A DNA stretch of 64,000 nt from Deltaproteobacteria bacterium. GTDB lineage: Bacteria; Lernaellota; Lernaellaia; JACKCT01. The position numbers and the translations under genes are program-made. Shown one piece after another: positions 28,148-38,416 of the stretch. Within the stretch, counting starts at the first letter, position 1; every line of letters begins with the position of its first letter. The notes beneath the pieces are model-generated. The model was not told where the DNA came from. It ran no database searches and saw nothing but the letters and a program-made list of their open reading frames with translations. Location of the stretch: assembly GCA_027493875.1 (NCBI GenBank), contig JAOSJX010000012.1, positions 372,001-436,000 on the forward strand. Reading direction: 5' to 3'.

Positions 28148-29610
28148 ATGCTCAAACATGAAAAACCGATCGAGAAGGTCACTTTCGTTTACCCGCCCTA
28201 CGGCGCGGTCAAAAACGAACCCGGCATCAAAGTCGTCAAGGAAAACTACGGCGTTTTCCCCAGCCTTTCGCTCGCCTACGTCGCCGGCATCGTCGAACAC
28301 GCCGGCTACGAAATCCAATTCATCGACGCGCACGCCCTCAAGCTCACCAAAGACCAAACCGTCGAACGCATTCGCGCGTTCAACCCGGACCTCGTCGCGT
28401 ACACCGTCACCACGTATCTTTTCCACCAAAGCCTCGAGTGGATCGACTACATCAAAGCCGCCACCGGCGTCCCCACGCTCGTCGGCGGCGTGCACATGGG
28501 CGTCTATCCCAAAGAATCCATGGTGCACAAATCCATCGACTACGCCGTCACCGGCGAAGGCGAGGAAACCGTGCCGCAACTGCTCTCGGCCATCAACAAC
28601 GGCTCCGATCTCTCCGCGGTCAACGGCATCGCCTACCGTAACGGCGACGTGCACGTCACGCCTTCCGCGCCGCTGTTCAAGGACGTGGACAGCGCGCCGT
28701 TCCCCTCGCGCTACCAGTTGCCCAACCACCTCTACTACTCGTTCATCAGCCAGTTCCGGAACTTCACGCCGCTCATCACCAGCCGCGGCTGCCCCTTCAA
28801 ATGCATCTTCTGCGAGCAAGGCGGCCTCAAATTCCGCCCGCGCTCGCCGGAAAACATCGCCGACGAAATCCAGGAATGCGTCGACGCCTATTCCGTCCGC
28901 GAGTTCGACTTCTTCGACTCCCAATTCACTACCGACAAAAACGCGTCATCAAGGTCTGCGACGAAATCATCAACCGCAAACAAAAGGTGTATTTCGCCAT
29001 CCGCAGTCGCGTCGATCTCGTCAATCCGGAAATGCTCAAAGCCCTCAAGGAAGCGGGCTGCAAACGCATCTACTACGGCATCGAATCCGGCGACGAAGAC
29101 ATCCTCAAAACGCTCAAGAAGAAAACCACGATCCGCACCATCATCGACTCCATCAAGGAAACGCGGAAACAGGGCATCGACACCTTCGGCTACTTCATGG
29201 TCGGCAACCCCGGCGACACGCCCCAAACCATCAACGACACCATCAACCTCGCCGTCGACCTCGACCTCAACTACGCGCAGTTCTCCAAGGTCACGCCCAT
29301 GCCCGGCACGGCCCTCTACGACATGCTCATCGAGGAAACCGGCCGCGACTACTGGCGCGAGGCCATCTTGAACCCCGGCGACGACGTCTACATCCCGCGC
29401 CCCGCCTGCAACATGACCGAGGACGAGGTGCAGGAAGCCGCCCGCCGCGCCTACATCAAGTTTTACTTCCGCCCGCGGTACGTGCTCTCGGCGCTCAAGC
29501 GCATCAAGAGCTTCCACGAGTTGGCCCGCTCCGCCTACACCGCCTTTTCCATGTGGTGGACGCGCGGCGGCGTCTTCGAAAAATCCTGGGCGAACAGGGT
29601 GCAATACTGA
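28148..29610 (+). CDS. B12-binding-domain radical SAM protein 1, one frameshift
   Basis: The N-terminal part (KVTFVYPPYGAVKNEPGIKV, then YEIQFIDAHALKL and VGGVHMGVYPKE) is the cobalamin-binding Rossmann domain of class B-like radical SAM enzymes. The radical SAM core has the [4Fe-4S] cysteines in SRGCPFKCIFCE, and the SAM-binding strand IYYGIESGDEDIL. A shift in the A5 run at about 28935-28939 separates the two track pieces; one base restores QFTTDKKRVIKVCDEI. About 487 residues. Members methylate unactivated carbons or phosphinates or rearrange lipids and antibiotics; substrate unknown. The stop overlaps the next gene by one base. Confidence 0.88.
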
Positions 29611-31053
29611 TGAAGAAAACGCGCGTCTTTCTCGGCAACGCTCCGTGGCGCAAAGCCGGCTACTACGGCGTCCGCGCCGGGTCCCGCTGGCCCCATTTCG
29701 AAGAAGAGAAAATGGAGTACATGCCCTTTCCCTTCTTCCTCGCCTACGCCGCCGCCGTCATCGAGCGCGCCGAATACCCCGTGCTCCTCGTGGACGCCAT
29801 CGCCGAGGGCTCCGACGACGTCTCCTTCTACGGACGCATCGACGACTTCCGCCCGCACATTATCCTCATGGAGATCTCCACCAACTCCATCAACAAGGAT
29901 CTGGAGATCATGCGCGAGGTGCGCGGCCGGTTCCCGGAGGCCCTCCTCGTGCTCGCCGGCCTTCATTCCGACATGTACGCGACGCAGTTCCTCAAAGACC
30001 ACGCGGAGCCCGACGCCGTCCTCGTCGGCGAATACGAATTCTCCTTCCTCGAACTCGTGGACCGCTTCGAGGCGGGCGCGGACCTTAAAGGCACGCGCGG
30101 AACGATCGTGCGCGCGGAGGACGGCGAGATCGTGGACGGCGGCCGGCGCGACCTGGAAATGGACATGCTCAAATTCCCGTGGCCCGCGCGCCACTTCCTG
30201 CCCATGCTCAACTACCGCGACGAGCCCGGCAACCTGCCACGGCCCTCGGTGCAGATGTGGGCCAGCCGCGGCTGTCCCTATAAGTGCACCTTCTGCGCCT
30301 GGCCGCAGATCATGTACGGCAACCACAAATACCGCATCCGCCCGGTCAAGGACGTCGTGGACGAAATGGAATGGCTCTTCGAGCACTACGGCTTCGAGTC
30401 CGCCTACTTCGACGACGACACCTTCAACCTCGGCAAGAAACGCATGCTCGAATTCGCCCGCGAGGTCAAAAGCCGCAACATGGGCCGGGCTTTCGGCATC
30501 ATGGCCCGCGCAGACAACATGGACCGCGAGATTCTGGAAGCGCTGAAGGACGCGGGGCTCTGGGGCCTGAAGTACGGCGTCGAGTCCGCGGAACAGCAAA
30601 TCCTGGACAACTGCGAAAAAGACCTGGACATCGAAAAGGTCAAAACCACCGTCGCCCTCACGCACGAACTCGGCATCAAAATGCACATGACCTTCATGTT
30701 CGGCCTGCCGGGCGAAACCACGGAAACGGCTAAAAAGACGATCGACCTGGCCCTCGACTTTCGCGCCCGAGTCCCTTCAGTTCACCGTCGCCACGCCCTT
30801 CCCGGGCACCAAATATTGGCGCCAGGTAAACGAGGAAAACAAACTCACCTCGCGCGATTTCGACAAGTACGACGGCTTCCGCTCGGCCGTGGTCCGCACG
30901 GACACCCTCACGGACAAAGAACTCGAACGCATCCTCAAAGAGGCCAACCGCCGCTGGGACGAATTCCGCTTCGAACGCCGCCGCCGCGAAACCGCCAAAC
31001 TCGGCTCCTCCAACGGCTCCGCAACTTACGCCCACGCCGAACCGAATCGGTAA
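29610..31053 (+). CDS. B12-binding-domain radical SAM protein 2, one frameshift
   Basis: It starts at ATG 29610 overlapping the previous TGA. The N-terminal cobalamin-binding-like domain (VFLGNAPWRKAGYYGVRAGS, then HSDMYATQFL) precedes the radical SAM core with cysteines in SRGCPYKCTFCAW and FDDDTFNLGKKRM, then YGVESAEQQILDN and FGLPGETTETAKK. Near 30766 (C run) the frame shifts; the continuation SLQFTVATPFPGTKYWRQVN is the expected motif and ends at TAA 31051. About 481 residues. The two enzymes differ throughout, so they probably act on successive steps rather than as duplicates. Confidence 0.88.
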
Positions 31054-31148
31054 AGTCGTTCATCCGTCACCAATTTTTAAAATCGCGGTATATATTCTCC
31101 TTCTGGCTCATTGTCTGAAGAAAAAGGGCGTTGAAGATCTTATTGACT

Positions 31149-31170
31149 TTTACCTTACACGTAAGGTAAA
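31149..31170. promoter_or_regulatory. Perfect 10-bp inverted repeat upstream of AAA/TOPRIM gene
   Basis: TTTACCTTAC and GTAAGGTAAA are separated by AC. The site lies about 90 bases upstream of the ATG at 31258, inside the AT-rich segment. The spacing and symmetry fit an operator for a dimeric repressor, but no repressor gene is adjacent. Confidence 0.45.
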
Positions 31171-32412
31171 TTGGTCAACTAATTCAGGTTCCGTGGAACA
31201 ACGTCCCTAATAGTCATGATCTCCTATCTAGAAAGCGGCGTGATAAAGAGCTTCGCTATGAATTCAAAACTTCACTTTCAGTCGATTTATTTTCGAAATT
31301 TTAAAGGTTTTGATAATTATTTTATAGCGCTTCGCGAGTTCAATGTTCTAGTAGGTCCAAACAACTCGGGTAAATCAACTATTATTGGTGCTATTCGTAT
31401 CTTATTTGAAGGCATCAGGAGAGCTCGGGCAAGAAATCCAGAACTCCTTGACTTTGCTGGTCACACTAAATTGGGATATCGCGTATCCCTTTCAGAAGTG
31501 CCTATTGCAACGGAAAACGTATTTCACAATTACGATGATTCACATCCAGCGGAAATAGATTTTGTATTCACGAACAAAAGTAAGCTAAAGCTAATGTTTC
31601 CGCGCGTGGGTTTATGCTTTATGGCATGCGAGACATTAAATAAAGTTGTGCGTAGTACAAGCGATTTTAAAAAGGAATTTAATGTTGATTTAGGCTTTGT
31701 CCCTGTATTGGGGCCGGTTGAACACGATGAACCACTATATCAAGAGGAGGCGGCTCGCCGCGCCTTGTTGACGCATCGTGCATCGAGGAATTTTAGAAAT
31801 ATATGGTACCATTATCGAGAAGAGTTTTCTGAATTTCGTCGATTGATACAATCAACATGGCCAGGAATGGACATTGAACTTCCAAGTATAGAAAGCTACA
31901 ATCCTCCAATTTTGCATATGTTCTGCCCGGAAGATCGTTATCCAAGAGAAATCTATTGGGCAGGTTTTGGTTTCCAAGTATGGTGCCAGATGCTAACGTT
32001 TATTGTAAGGTCTAAGAACGTCTCGCTGTTTGTTGTCGACGAACCAGACATATATTTGCACTCCGACTTGCAAAAGCAATTGGTCAATATATTAAAAAAC
32101 CTCGGTCCAGACATTCTAATTGCTACGCATTCAATCGAAATAATTTCAGAAGTTGAACCAGAGGATTTACTGCTAGTTAATAAAAAGCATAGAAGCGCAA
32201 AGAGAATAAAAACCCGATAGACGTACAGGCGATTCTTTCAAAATTGGGATCAAATTTGAACCCAACATTGACACAGTTAGCGAAAACAAAGAACGCGGTG
32301 TTTGTGGAGGGTGAGGAGGACTTTCGAATACTTGCAGGATTCGCTCGAATAATCGGATACAATAGAATAGCAAATCGATCGGATTTTACTGTAGTTCCCG
32401 TTGAGGGCTTTA

Positions 32413-33517
32413 TTGATATCTGCATAAGTAACGCAATAGCGAGGTCAAAAAAGAGAGAGCTGGGCTTCGTGGACGCACCGGCGGAGGCGACGTTGGGAGA
32501 GCGCGGTTTGCGTGATACGGTGCGTGAGGTCGCCGAGCAGGTCGTGAACGTCGTCGGGCCGGCCGTTGGCTAGGTCGGATTTCACGACGGACCAAACGTG
32601 CTCGACCGGATTGAGGTCCGGCGCGTAGGGCGGGAAGGCTTCCAGGTGAAGCCGCGTGGTCCGGGCGAGAAGGTCCTTGACGGGACGGGAACGATGAAAG
32701 GCGACGTTATCCCAAAGAACGATGATAGGCCCGGGAAGGTGCCTCAGCAGTTGCCGGAGGAACTCGGCCGCGGCCTCGCCGTTGATGTTGTCCGTCGAGA
32801 AATCGAAATACAGCCCGCAACGCAGGCGCTTCCGGGCTGACGGAGAGGCCCGCGATGACGGAAATCCGCTCATGACGGTAGCGGTGCGTCAGGACCGGCG
32901 TTTGCCCTTTGGGCGCCCAGGTCTTGCGGACGGGCGGGATGAGGCAGAAGCCGGATTCGTCAATGAAGACGAGGTGGGCGCCCAGATCTTCGGCGTTTTT
33001 TTTACCCTCGGCCATTCCTCGCGCGTCCAGCGTTCGATCGCGGCGTTGTCGCGTTCCTTGGCGCGGCGGTCGGGCTTCTGGTGCGACCAGCCCAGCGAGG
33101 CCATGAGGCGGCCGATATGATCCCGGTGGTAGGACACGCCGAAGCGCTTTTCGATCAGGTCGGCGATGCGCTGCGTGGTCCACAGGTCCGTGGGGTAGCC
33201 GTGCTTCATCGCGCCCTTCAGGAGCATCGTGGTCAGTCGCGACCGTTGCTTCTCCGTGAGTTTGCGCGGGCGGCCCGAAGCGCGCTTGACTTCAAAGACA
33301 CTTTCGCCCTCCACCGCGCGTTGATCGCGCCAACGAAGCACCGAACTGGGATCGCAGCGGACGAGGCGGGCGGTTTCGTGCAGGTTGTGCCCTTCGTCGA
33401 GAAAGGCCAGCGCTTTGCGGCGTCGATCCGAAAGCCATTTCGCGGAACCGGCAGGACGCATGGAACACCTCCAACGAAGAGGGCTCCATTATATTGTATT
33501 ACTTATACAGATGTCAA
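32413..33517. mobile_element. IS630-family element type A, copy 1 (1105 bp)
   Basis: Ends are TTGATATCTGCATAAGTAA on the left and, on the opposite strand from the right, TTGACATCTGTATAAGTAA. A TA dinucleotide flanks both sides (32411-32412, 33518-33519), as expected for IS630/Tc1-mariner transposition. A nearly identical copy in the other orientation occupies 48831-49934. It disrupts the AAA/TOPRIM gene. Confidence 0.93.
32445..33461 (-). CDS. IS630-family transposase, copy 1, frameshifted
   Basis: The protein starts MRPAGSAKWLSDRRRKALAF with a helix-turn-helix domain, then a winged-helix segment and a DDE catalytic domain: Asp in LVFIDESGF, Asp in VLWDNVAFHRS, Glu in DLNPVEHVW. The N-terminal and DDE frames are offset at an A8 run (about 32998-33005 in plus coordinates). 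A -1 slip there would fuse them, compatible with programmed frameshifting or with sequence error. A second shift near 32833 (extra G relative to copy 2) looks like an error or mutation. Confidence 0.88.
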
Positions 33518-34139
33518 TAACGTACAAAAGGTTGAGGATTTTGTGCATGGAATGGAGTACACGTTAGGCACAGAAATAAGGTCTGCTGTAATATTTGATA
33601 GAGATTATCGCACGAATCGATCTGTTAAAGCAATAATAGCAAATCTTGAAAAATCCTGCCAAATAGTACATATTCATAGGTGCAAGGAGATCGAAAACTT
33701 CCTGCTAAATGTAAATGTAATTGATCGGGCTATTAAAAAAAGAGTAACGAATTATAATATGAGAACAGGTGAAAAAATAATTTTCGAGGAGAACGTTGAG
33801 GCGCTTCTTATGGCACTTTCGGATCAAATAAAGGATTATGTATTTGGGCAATATATGGAAAAACGCTCGGCTGAGGAAAAAGCAGCTCGACCAAGCGTTG
33901 ATCCATCCAAGATAGCTACTGAGATATTTCAAGAATACGAGAAGTTGTGGAGCGATTATCAGAGCAGAATGGCCATAGTTCCTGGAAAGCAAATGCTTAG
34001 ACAACTTAACGAATATTTGCAAAAGAAATTTAGAGTGTCGCTGACAAGCGCGGTGATAATCAATTCGTTTAAACGTGCTGAAGTCCCGAGTGATATTCAA
34101 GAAATAATAAAGCGAATCGGAGACTTGAAAGGAGAATAG

Positions 34140-34238
34140 GAAGGGCCATATAGAAATTAAGGGACAGATGGCTACAGGGTGGAATACGGGATAGTGGGGC
34201 TGTTGAAAAAGTGGTAATAGGAGACAGTCACCTAATTC
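34140..34238. other. Short spacer with GACAGTCACC motif
   Basis: No gene. The 3' part contains AGGAGACAGTCACCTAATT, which resembles AGGGACGGTCACCTGATT at about 35824-35841 on the far side of the IS5-like element; they may be two copies of a dispersed repeat. Confidence 0.4.
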
Positions 34239-35745
34239 GTCGTCCCTGCGAAAGCATCTAACTGACGGAGATCAGTGACGAATCGTTTTTCCGATGGCAG
34301 ATTTGTTTCCCGGGGAATGGGGGAGTTGGGCCGATTCACCGGTAAACCGCCTACGCCAAGGCTTCGGCGAGTCAGGAACATGAAGCCGAAAAAATCCCGC
34401 GTTTCACTCCCGCTCTTTCAGCCGATCTCAACCAATGCCTGGATAAAGCGCACCCGCTCGGCCGCCTCGCCGCGGACCTGGACTGGCCGTCTTTCGACGC
34501 CGCCTTCGAGGGCTGCTACACGCCCGACTGGGGCCGTCCGGGGAAACCGATCCGCCTGCTCGTCGGCCTGCATTACCTCAAGGCGACGTTCAACGAAAGC
34601 GACGAGACGGTCATCGAGCGCTGGCTGGAGAACCCCTATTGGCAGTTCTTTTGTGGCTTCGAGCAATTCCAACACACGTGCCCCATCGATCCGTCCAACC
34701 TCTCGCGCTGGCGGACCCGCGTCGGCCCGGGGAAGCTGGAGACCCTGCTCGCGCAGACGGTCGAGACGGCGAAGGCGAAGAAGCTGGTGCGTCCGGCGCA
34801 GCTCGAGAAGGTCGTCGTGGACACCACGGTGCAGGAGAAGGCGGTCGCCTATCCCACGGACGCCCGGTTATTCCACAAAACGCGGGCGACGTTGGTGCGG
34901 GAAGCGAAGAAGCGTCGGATATCGCTACGGCAAAGCTTCGACCGCCTGAGCCGTCAGGCGCTGTTCCGTCAACACCGGCTCCGTCACGCGGGGCAGACGA
35001 AGAAGGCGAACCGGGAGGTGCGCCGGCTCAAGTCCTACCTGCGCCACGTGGTGCGGGACCTCGTGCGGAAGACGCCGTGGGACGACGCGCCGATGAAGGA
35101 CCTGATCTACCGGGCGGCGCAGTTGATCCGTCAGACGCGGGAGGACAAGAACAAACTCTACAGCTTCCACGCGCCGGAAGTGGCGTGCATCGGCAAGGGC
35201 AAAGCGCACAAGAAATACGAGTTCGGGGCGAAGGTGGGGCTCGCGATCACGGCCCGGGGCAACTGGGTCGTGGGTGCGCATTCGTTCCCAGGCAACCCGT
35301 ACGACGGGCACACGCTCAAGGCGTCTCTCACGCAGGTCGAGCGGATCACGCGGCACGCCGTGACGGAAGCGCTGGTGGACAAGGGGTATCGCGGGCACGA
35401 CGCGCCGTCGTCGGTGACGGTGCACATCGACAACAAAGCGAGAAACCGAACCCATTGGCAGCGTCAATGGATGAGGCGGCGCTCGGCGGTGGAACCCGTC
35501 ATCGGACACGCGAAGCAGGACCATCGGATGGGACGGAACTTCCTGAAGGGCGAAAACGGGGACGCGGCGAACGCGATCCTGGCGGCGGCGGGCTTCAACT
35601 TCCGGAAACTGATCCGGGAGTATGCCAGGATCTTTTTGCGCCTGCTTTCCGAGCGGTTATTACGGCCGCATTCCCAACCCGAAAACCGATTCGCTCTCGC
35701 TCACGCCGCGTAGCGCGACGGCCAATCGACTTTCGCAGGGACGAC
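34239..35745. mobile_element. IS5-like (DUF772-type) insertion sequence, 1507 bp
   Basis: Sixteen-base perfect inverted repeats GTCGTCCCTGCGAAAG mark both ends. The flanking hexamer TAATTC is repeated directly (34233-34238, 35746-35751), giving a 6-bp target duplication by eye. One transposase is encoded on the plus strand. Confidence 0.82.
34380..35713 (+). CDS. IS5-superfamily transposase, one frameshift
   Basis: It starts MKPKKSRVSLPLFQ. Restoring one G near 34432 joins ADLNQCLDKAHPLGRLAADL and the DUF772-like domain (RPGKPIRLLVGLHYLKATFN, then ERWLENPYWQFFCGFEQFQH). The catalytic part shows VVVDTTVQEKAVAYPTDARL with the first Asp, VDKGYRGHD with the second, and RRRSAVEPVIGHAKQDHRMG with the Glu. 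About 445 residues. The exact IS5 subgroup is not certain without a database comparison. Confidence 0.85.
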
Positions 35746-35917
35746 TAATTCTGGGCCGAGCAGGGGCTCGGCGTTCCCAGGGAAAAACACTCCGCTATCT
35801 CGGCGCCTCCGCGCGGACGGAATAGGGACGGTCACCTGATTTTTGGTCTCTATAGACCTCTGTATAAATAATGCTTCGACCCGGCGTCGCGCTATCCTCT
35901 CCGCGCGACGGCGATCC

Positions 35918-36167
35918 GGTGCCGGCCCCTTCGGGGGCTGTTTTGTTCTTCGATCCGATACCAGGCGCTGACGCGCCTGGCTATTCCCTGTCACGCCCTT
36001 CGGGCGTTTCGTCCCCCGAGGCGTTATCGCCGATCGAACGCGAGCCCCGCTTGCGGGGCGACGGGGAGTAGCCCGCGGCGCCTGCCACGCCGTAGCTTTA
36101 GCGAAGGCTGGTGAGCCCTGGGGAAGAGCGCGAAGAAGATCGAGAAGCCCCCGAAGGGGCCGGCACC
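35918..36167. repeat. Palindromic mosaic repeat, copy A (250 bp)
   Basis: Bounded by inverted termini GGTGCCGGCCCCTTCGGGGG and AGCCCCCGAAGGGGCCGGCA. Inside are small hairpins: CAGGCGCTGACGCGCCTG, GCCCTTCGGGC and AGCCCCGCTTGCGGGGC. The same modules recur in copy B (38198-38416) but with the internal order inverted. Confidence 0.8.
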
Positions 36168-36203
36168 GCGGAAGCCCTGATGGAAAATCACCGTGCCATT
36201 ATA

Positions 36204-37317
36204 CGTAGCGTCATAAATAATTGCGCATCTACGGCGGATGGGGTATCCTGGTGTGACCAGGAGGTGAAACATGCGTCGTTTGGAAATCGCGGATGTGGAG
36301 CTGATGCGCGTGGCGATTCTTCAGGAAATTCAGCGGTCGGAGGAGGCCCGGTACGATCATCGCCTGCATGGGTTGTTGCTCGTCTGCGCGGGCCGGAGCA
36401 CGTACGAAGCCGCCGAGTTGTTCGGCCACAGCCCGCGCACGGTTCAATACTGGATTCGGCGCTTTGAAGAAAGCGGCTTGGCAGGCCTTGAGGATCACGA
36501 GCGGCCGGGCCGCCCCCGCGCGTTGGACGACAAGACCATGAAAGCCTTGGGCCGGGATCTTCGTCGGGATCCCGCGCTTTGGGCTACGAGCAGAATCTGT
36601 GGGACGGCAAACTGCTGAGCCACCATCTTCAGGCCCGTTATGGGGTGGCCCTGGGGGTTCGGCAATGTCAACGGTTGTTCTCACGGCTCGGATTCCGCCG
36701 GCGCAAACCGCGTCCCCAGATCGCGAAGGCCGATCCGGCGGCGCAGAAGGCTTTTAAAAAAACTCCGCCGTCTGGCCCGTCGCGACGACGTTGACCTGTG
36801 GTTTGAGGACGAATGCCATTTCCAGCAACACGGCTCCCGATGCGTCATGTGGGTACCGCCCGAGGACAAGGACCCCACGCTGCTTCATGCGCCGACGCGA
36901 AAGAACGTCGGGATCATCGGCGCGGTCCGGCCCGCGGACGGGAAGCTGGTGACGTCCCCGGCAAAGGTGTTCGACGAAATCAGCTTCCTGGAATTCCTGA
37001 TGGCCTTGCTCCCGCACCGCCGTCGCGGTCGGAGGATGATCGTCGTGCTCGACAACGCCCGTTGGCATCACTCCATCGGCTTGGAGCCGTGGCTCTATGA
37101 GCACCGCGAACGAATACGGCTTGTCTTTCTGCCGCCCTACAGTCCCGAACTCAATCCCATCGAGCGCGTGTGGAAACTCACGCGTCGTCTATGCACGCAC
37201 AACCGCTACTTTCCCACCCTCGACGAATTGGTCGACGCCGTCACCGCGCAATTCGCCGCCTGGGCTTCTCCGAACGATACCCTCCGGCGATTATGCGCAA
37301 TTACTTAAGACGCTGTG
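36204..37317. mobile_element. IS630-family element type B (1114 bp)
   Basis: Ends CGTAGCGTCATAAATAATTG and, from the right on the other strand, CACAGCGTCTTAAGTAATTG, flanked by TA (36202-36203 and 37318-37319). It is distinct in sequence from type A. It sits inside the composite element whose right terminus begins only a few bases away. Confidence 0.85.
36271..37308 (+). CDS. IS630-family transposase type B, frameshifted
   Basis: The protein starts MRRLEIADVELMRVAILQEI with a helix-turn-helix (STYEAAELFGHSPRTVQYWI). After shifts near 36578 and in the A6 run near 36758, the catalytic domain shows Asp in WFEDECHFQQHG, Asp in VVLDNARWHHS and Glu in ELNPIERVWKL. About 345 residues when corrected. 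AGGAGG lies close upstream of the ATG. Confidence 0.85.
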
Positions 37318-37333
37318 TATAATTATGCAGATC

Positions 37334-37759
37334 TCAATAATTCAGTTGTGCGCACCAGTCGGCGTAAATGTCGCATGTTCCTCGATCGTTTTGCGGCTCG
37401 ACATTCGGGCAGACTTCATGAAGCATCCAGTCGCACCAGTCTTGGTCGCGAAGATACGGGCACATATTCTGGCTCGTTCGACGATCCAGGTCGCCCGGTC
37501 CGTCATAATCCGGTGAATACCGACAATTTTGGCAGCCGCATTCATCGCAGTTGCTGTAGACCGTTTCTTTGTCGGGCGGATCGTAAATTGCCACGTCAAT
37601 CTGATGTTGGCCTTCCAATTTACACTGTTCGATCTCGTCCGATCCAAACGGCTTGTCGTCATCACCATCGTCATCATCGTCATCGCCGCACGCCAAGATA
37701 TTTGTGAACGCGATCGCCAGCGCCAAAAGGAGAACAAAGTGTCTCCATCGGTTTCTCAT
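37334..37759 (-). CDS. Small Cys-rich Asp-linker lipoprotein
   Basis: 141 residues. The signal MRNRWRHFVLLLALAIAFTN ends at ILAC, followed by a GDDDDDDGDDD linker. The mature part is rich in Cys (NCDECGCQNCRYSP, then NMCPYLRDQDWCDWM and GTCDIYADWCAQL), suggesting disulfides or a metal site outside the cytoplasm. I do not recognise the family. Its last codons abut the composite element: excising that element would turn the current TAT-TGA ending into TAG one codon earlier, so the insertion lies in the stop codon and left the protein essentially intact. Confidence 0.65.
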   Translation of the reverse strand: MRNRWRHFVLLLALAIAFTNILACGDDDDDDGDDDKPFGSDEIEQCKLEGQHQIDVAIYDPPDKETVYSNCDECGCQNCRYSPDYDGPGDLDRRTSQNMCPYLRDQDWCDWMLHEVCPNVEPQNDRGTCDIYADWCAQLNY

Positions 37760-38085
37760 CGTCGGTCTCCGTCAAGCGTTTCCTTCGCGCGGATCGCTAT
37801 CGCCCTCGAAAGTCCAATATGTATTCAGCATTCTTATGACCGTCAAGTTGATTTGGGAATGGGAAAAAGGGAATTAGGCGACGCAGAAAAAGTCCATTGT
37901 TCGCCGATAAGATTCTGTTGACGGCTTGCCGCTTTTCCTCCCTTTCTTTCCGCGAGATTTGTCATGCTTGGTGAACCGGAACGGCGCGGCGCCGCCGCGC
38001 GAAAGCGTTTCCGAGCCGAGTTACGCCCGCGGCGTGACGTTCCGCTCCGGCGCGGCGTTCCCGGCTTCATTCCACGTCCTGAAAC
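37760..38085. other. Intergenic, start of a duplicated repeat block
   Basis: No gene is supported. From about 38025 to 38085 the sequence (GGCGTGACGTTCCG to TTCATTCCACGTCCTGAAAC) is repeated at about 39175-39232; both copies lead directly into CTG-heptamer arrays. Confidence 0.55.
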
Positions 38086-38197
38086 CTGTAACCTGTAACC
38101 TGTCGCCTGCAGCCTGTCGCCTGCAGCCTGTCGCCTGTAGCCTGTCGCCTGTCGCCTGTTGCCTGTTGCCTGTAACCTGCGACCTGTAACCTGAAGC
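38086..38197. repeat. CTGNNNC heptamer array, exactly 16 units
   Basis: Sixteen contiguous 7-bp units have constant CTG and final C; the middle three bases are drawn from a few triplets (TAA, TCG, CAG, TAG, TTG, CGA, AAG). The array runs straight into palindromic cluster B. Its first nine units match the 39-kb array except for one base. Confidence 0.92.
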
Positions 38198-38416
38198 GGT
38201 GCCGGCCGCTTCGGGGGCTTGTCGTGTTTGCGGGAACGCCTCCCCAGGGCTCGCGCCCTGGGCTATTTTCCGCCGCCCCGCAAGCGGGGCTCGCGCTCGA
38301 TACGCTGGAACGCCTTGCCCACGGCGCAGCGCCCGAAGGGCGTGACAGGGAATAGCCCGGCGCGTGAGCGCCGGGTGGGTTCCCCAAAAGAGTTGAGCCC
38401 CCGAAGGGGCCGGCAC
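38198..38416. repeat. Palindromic mosaic repeat, copy B (219 bp)
   Basis: Termini GGTGCCGGCCGCTTCGGGGG and AGCCCCCGAAGGGGCCGGCA are inverted. Internal hairpins are CCCAGGGCTCGCGCCCTGGG, GCCCCGCAAGCGGGGC, GCCCGAAGGGC and CCGGCGCGTGAGCGCCGG. The block with GTGACAGGGAATAGC is the reverse complement of GCTATTCCCTGTCAC in copy A. Confidence 0.8.

Larger units (their letters stand above)
31258..34139 (+). pseudogene. OLD/PARIS-like AAA ATPase-TOPRIM protein interrupted by an IS630-type element
   Basis: AT-rich gene, probably acquired. The ATPase part has Walker A GPNNSGKST, an ABC-like Walker B FVVDEPDIYLHSD and the ATHS switch. After a one-base slip in the A5 run near 32207, the C-terminal part shows a TOPRIM-like set: FVEGEEDFRIL, then IFDRDYR and CKEIENFLL (compare DUF4435 in PARIS AriB and OLD/GajA nucleases). 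Removing 32413-33517 plus one TA joins VPVEGF to NVQKVEDFVHG in frame. Intact length would be about 590 residues. Family proteins sense phage and cleave nucleic acid. No GajB-like helicase or other partner is adjacent. Confidence 0.82.
35853..37337. mobile_element. Composite nested element with IS630-A-like ends
   Basis: The left end TAGACCTCTGTATAAATAAT and the right end (TTGAGATCTGCATAATTATA on the other strand) both resemble the type-A IS630 termini, and TA flanks both sides (35851-35852, 37338-37339). The interior has no type-A transposase but holds palindromic cluster A and, further right, a complete IS630 type B. Subtracting the latter leaves about 370 bp, the size of a non-autonomous (MITE-like) derivative. 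Confidence 0.6.

Noticed and set aside
31258..34139. Complete Gabija system
   Set aside because: Gabija needs a UvrD-like GajB helicase next to GajA; only IS elements and repeats follow.
37334..37759. Small lipoprotein as a truncated pseudogene
   Set aside because: Removing the composite element gives a stop at nearly the same codon, so the protein is essentially full length.
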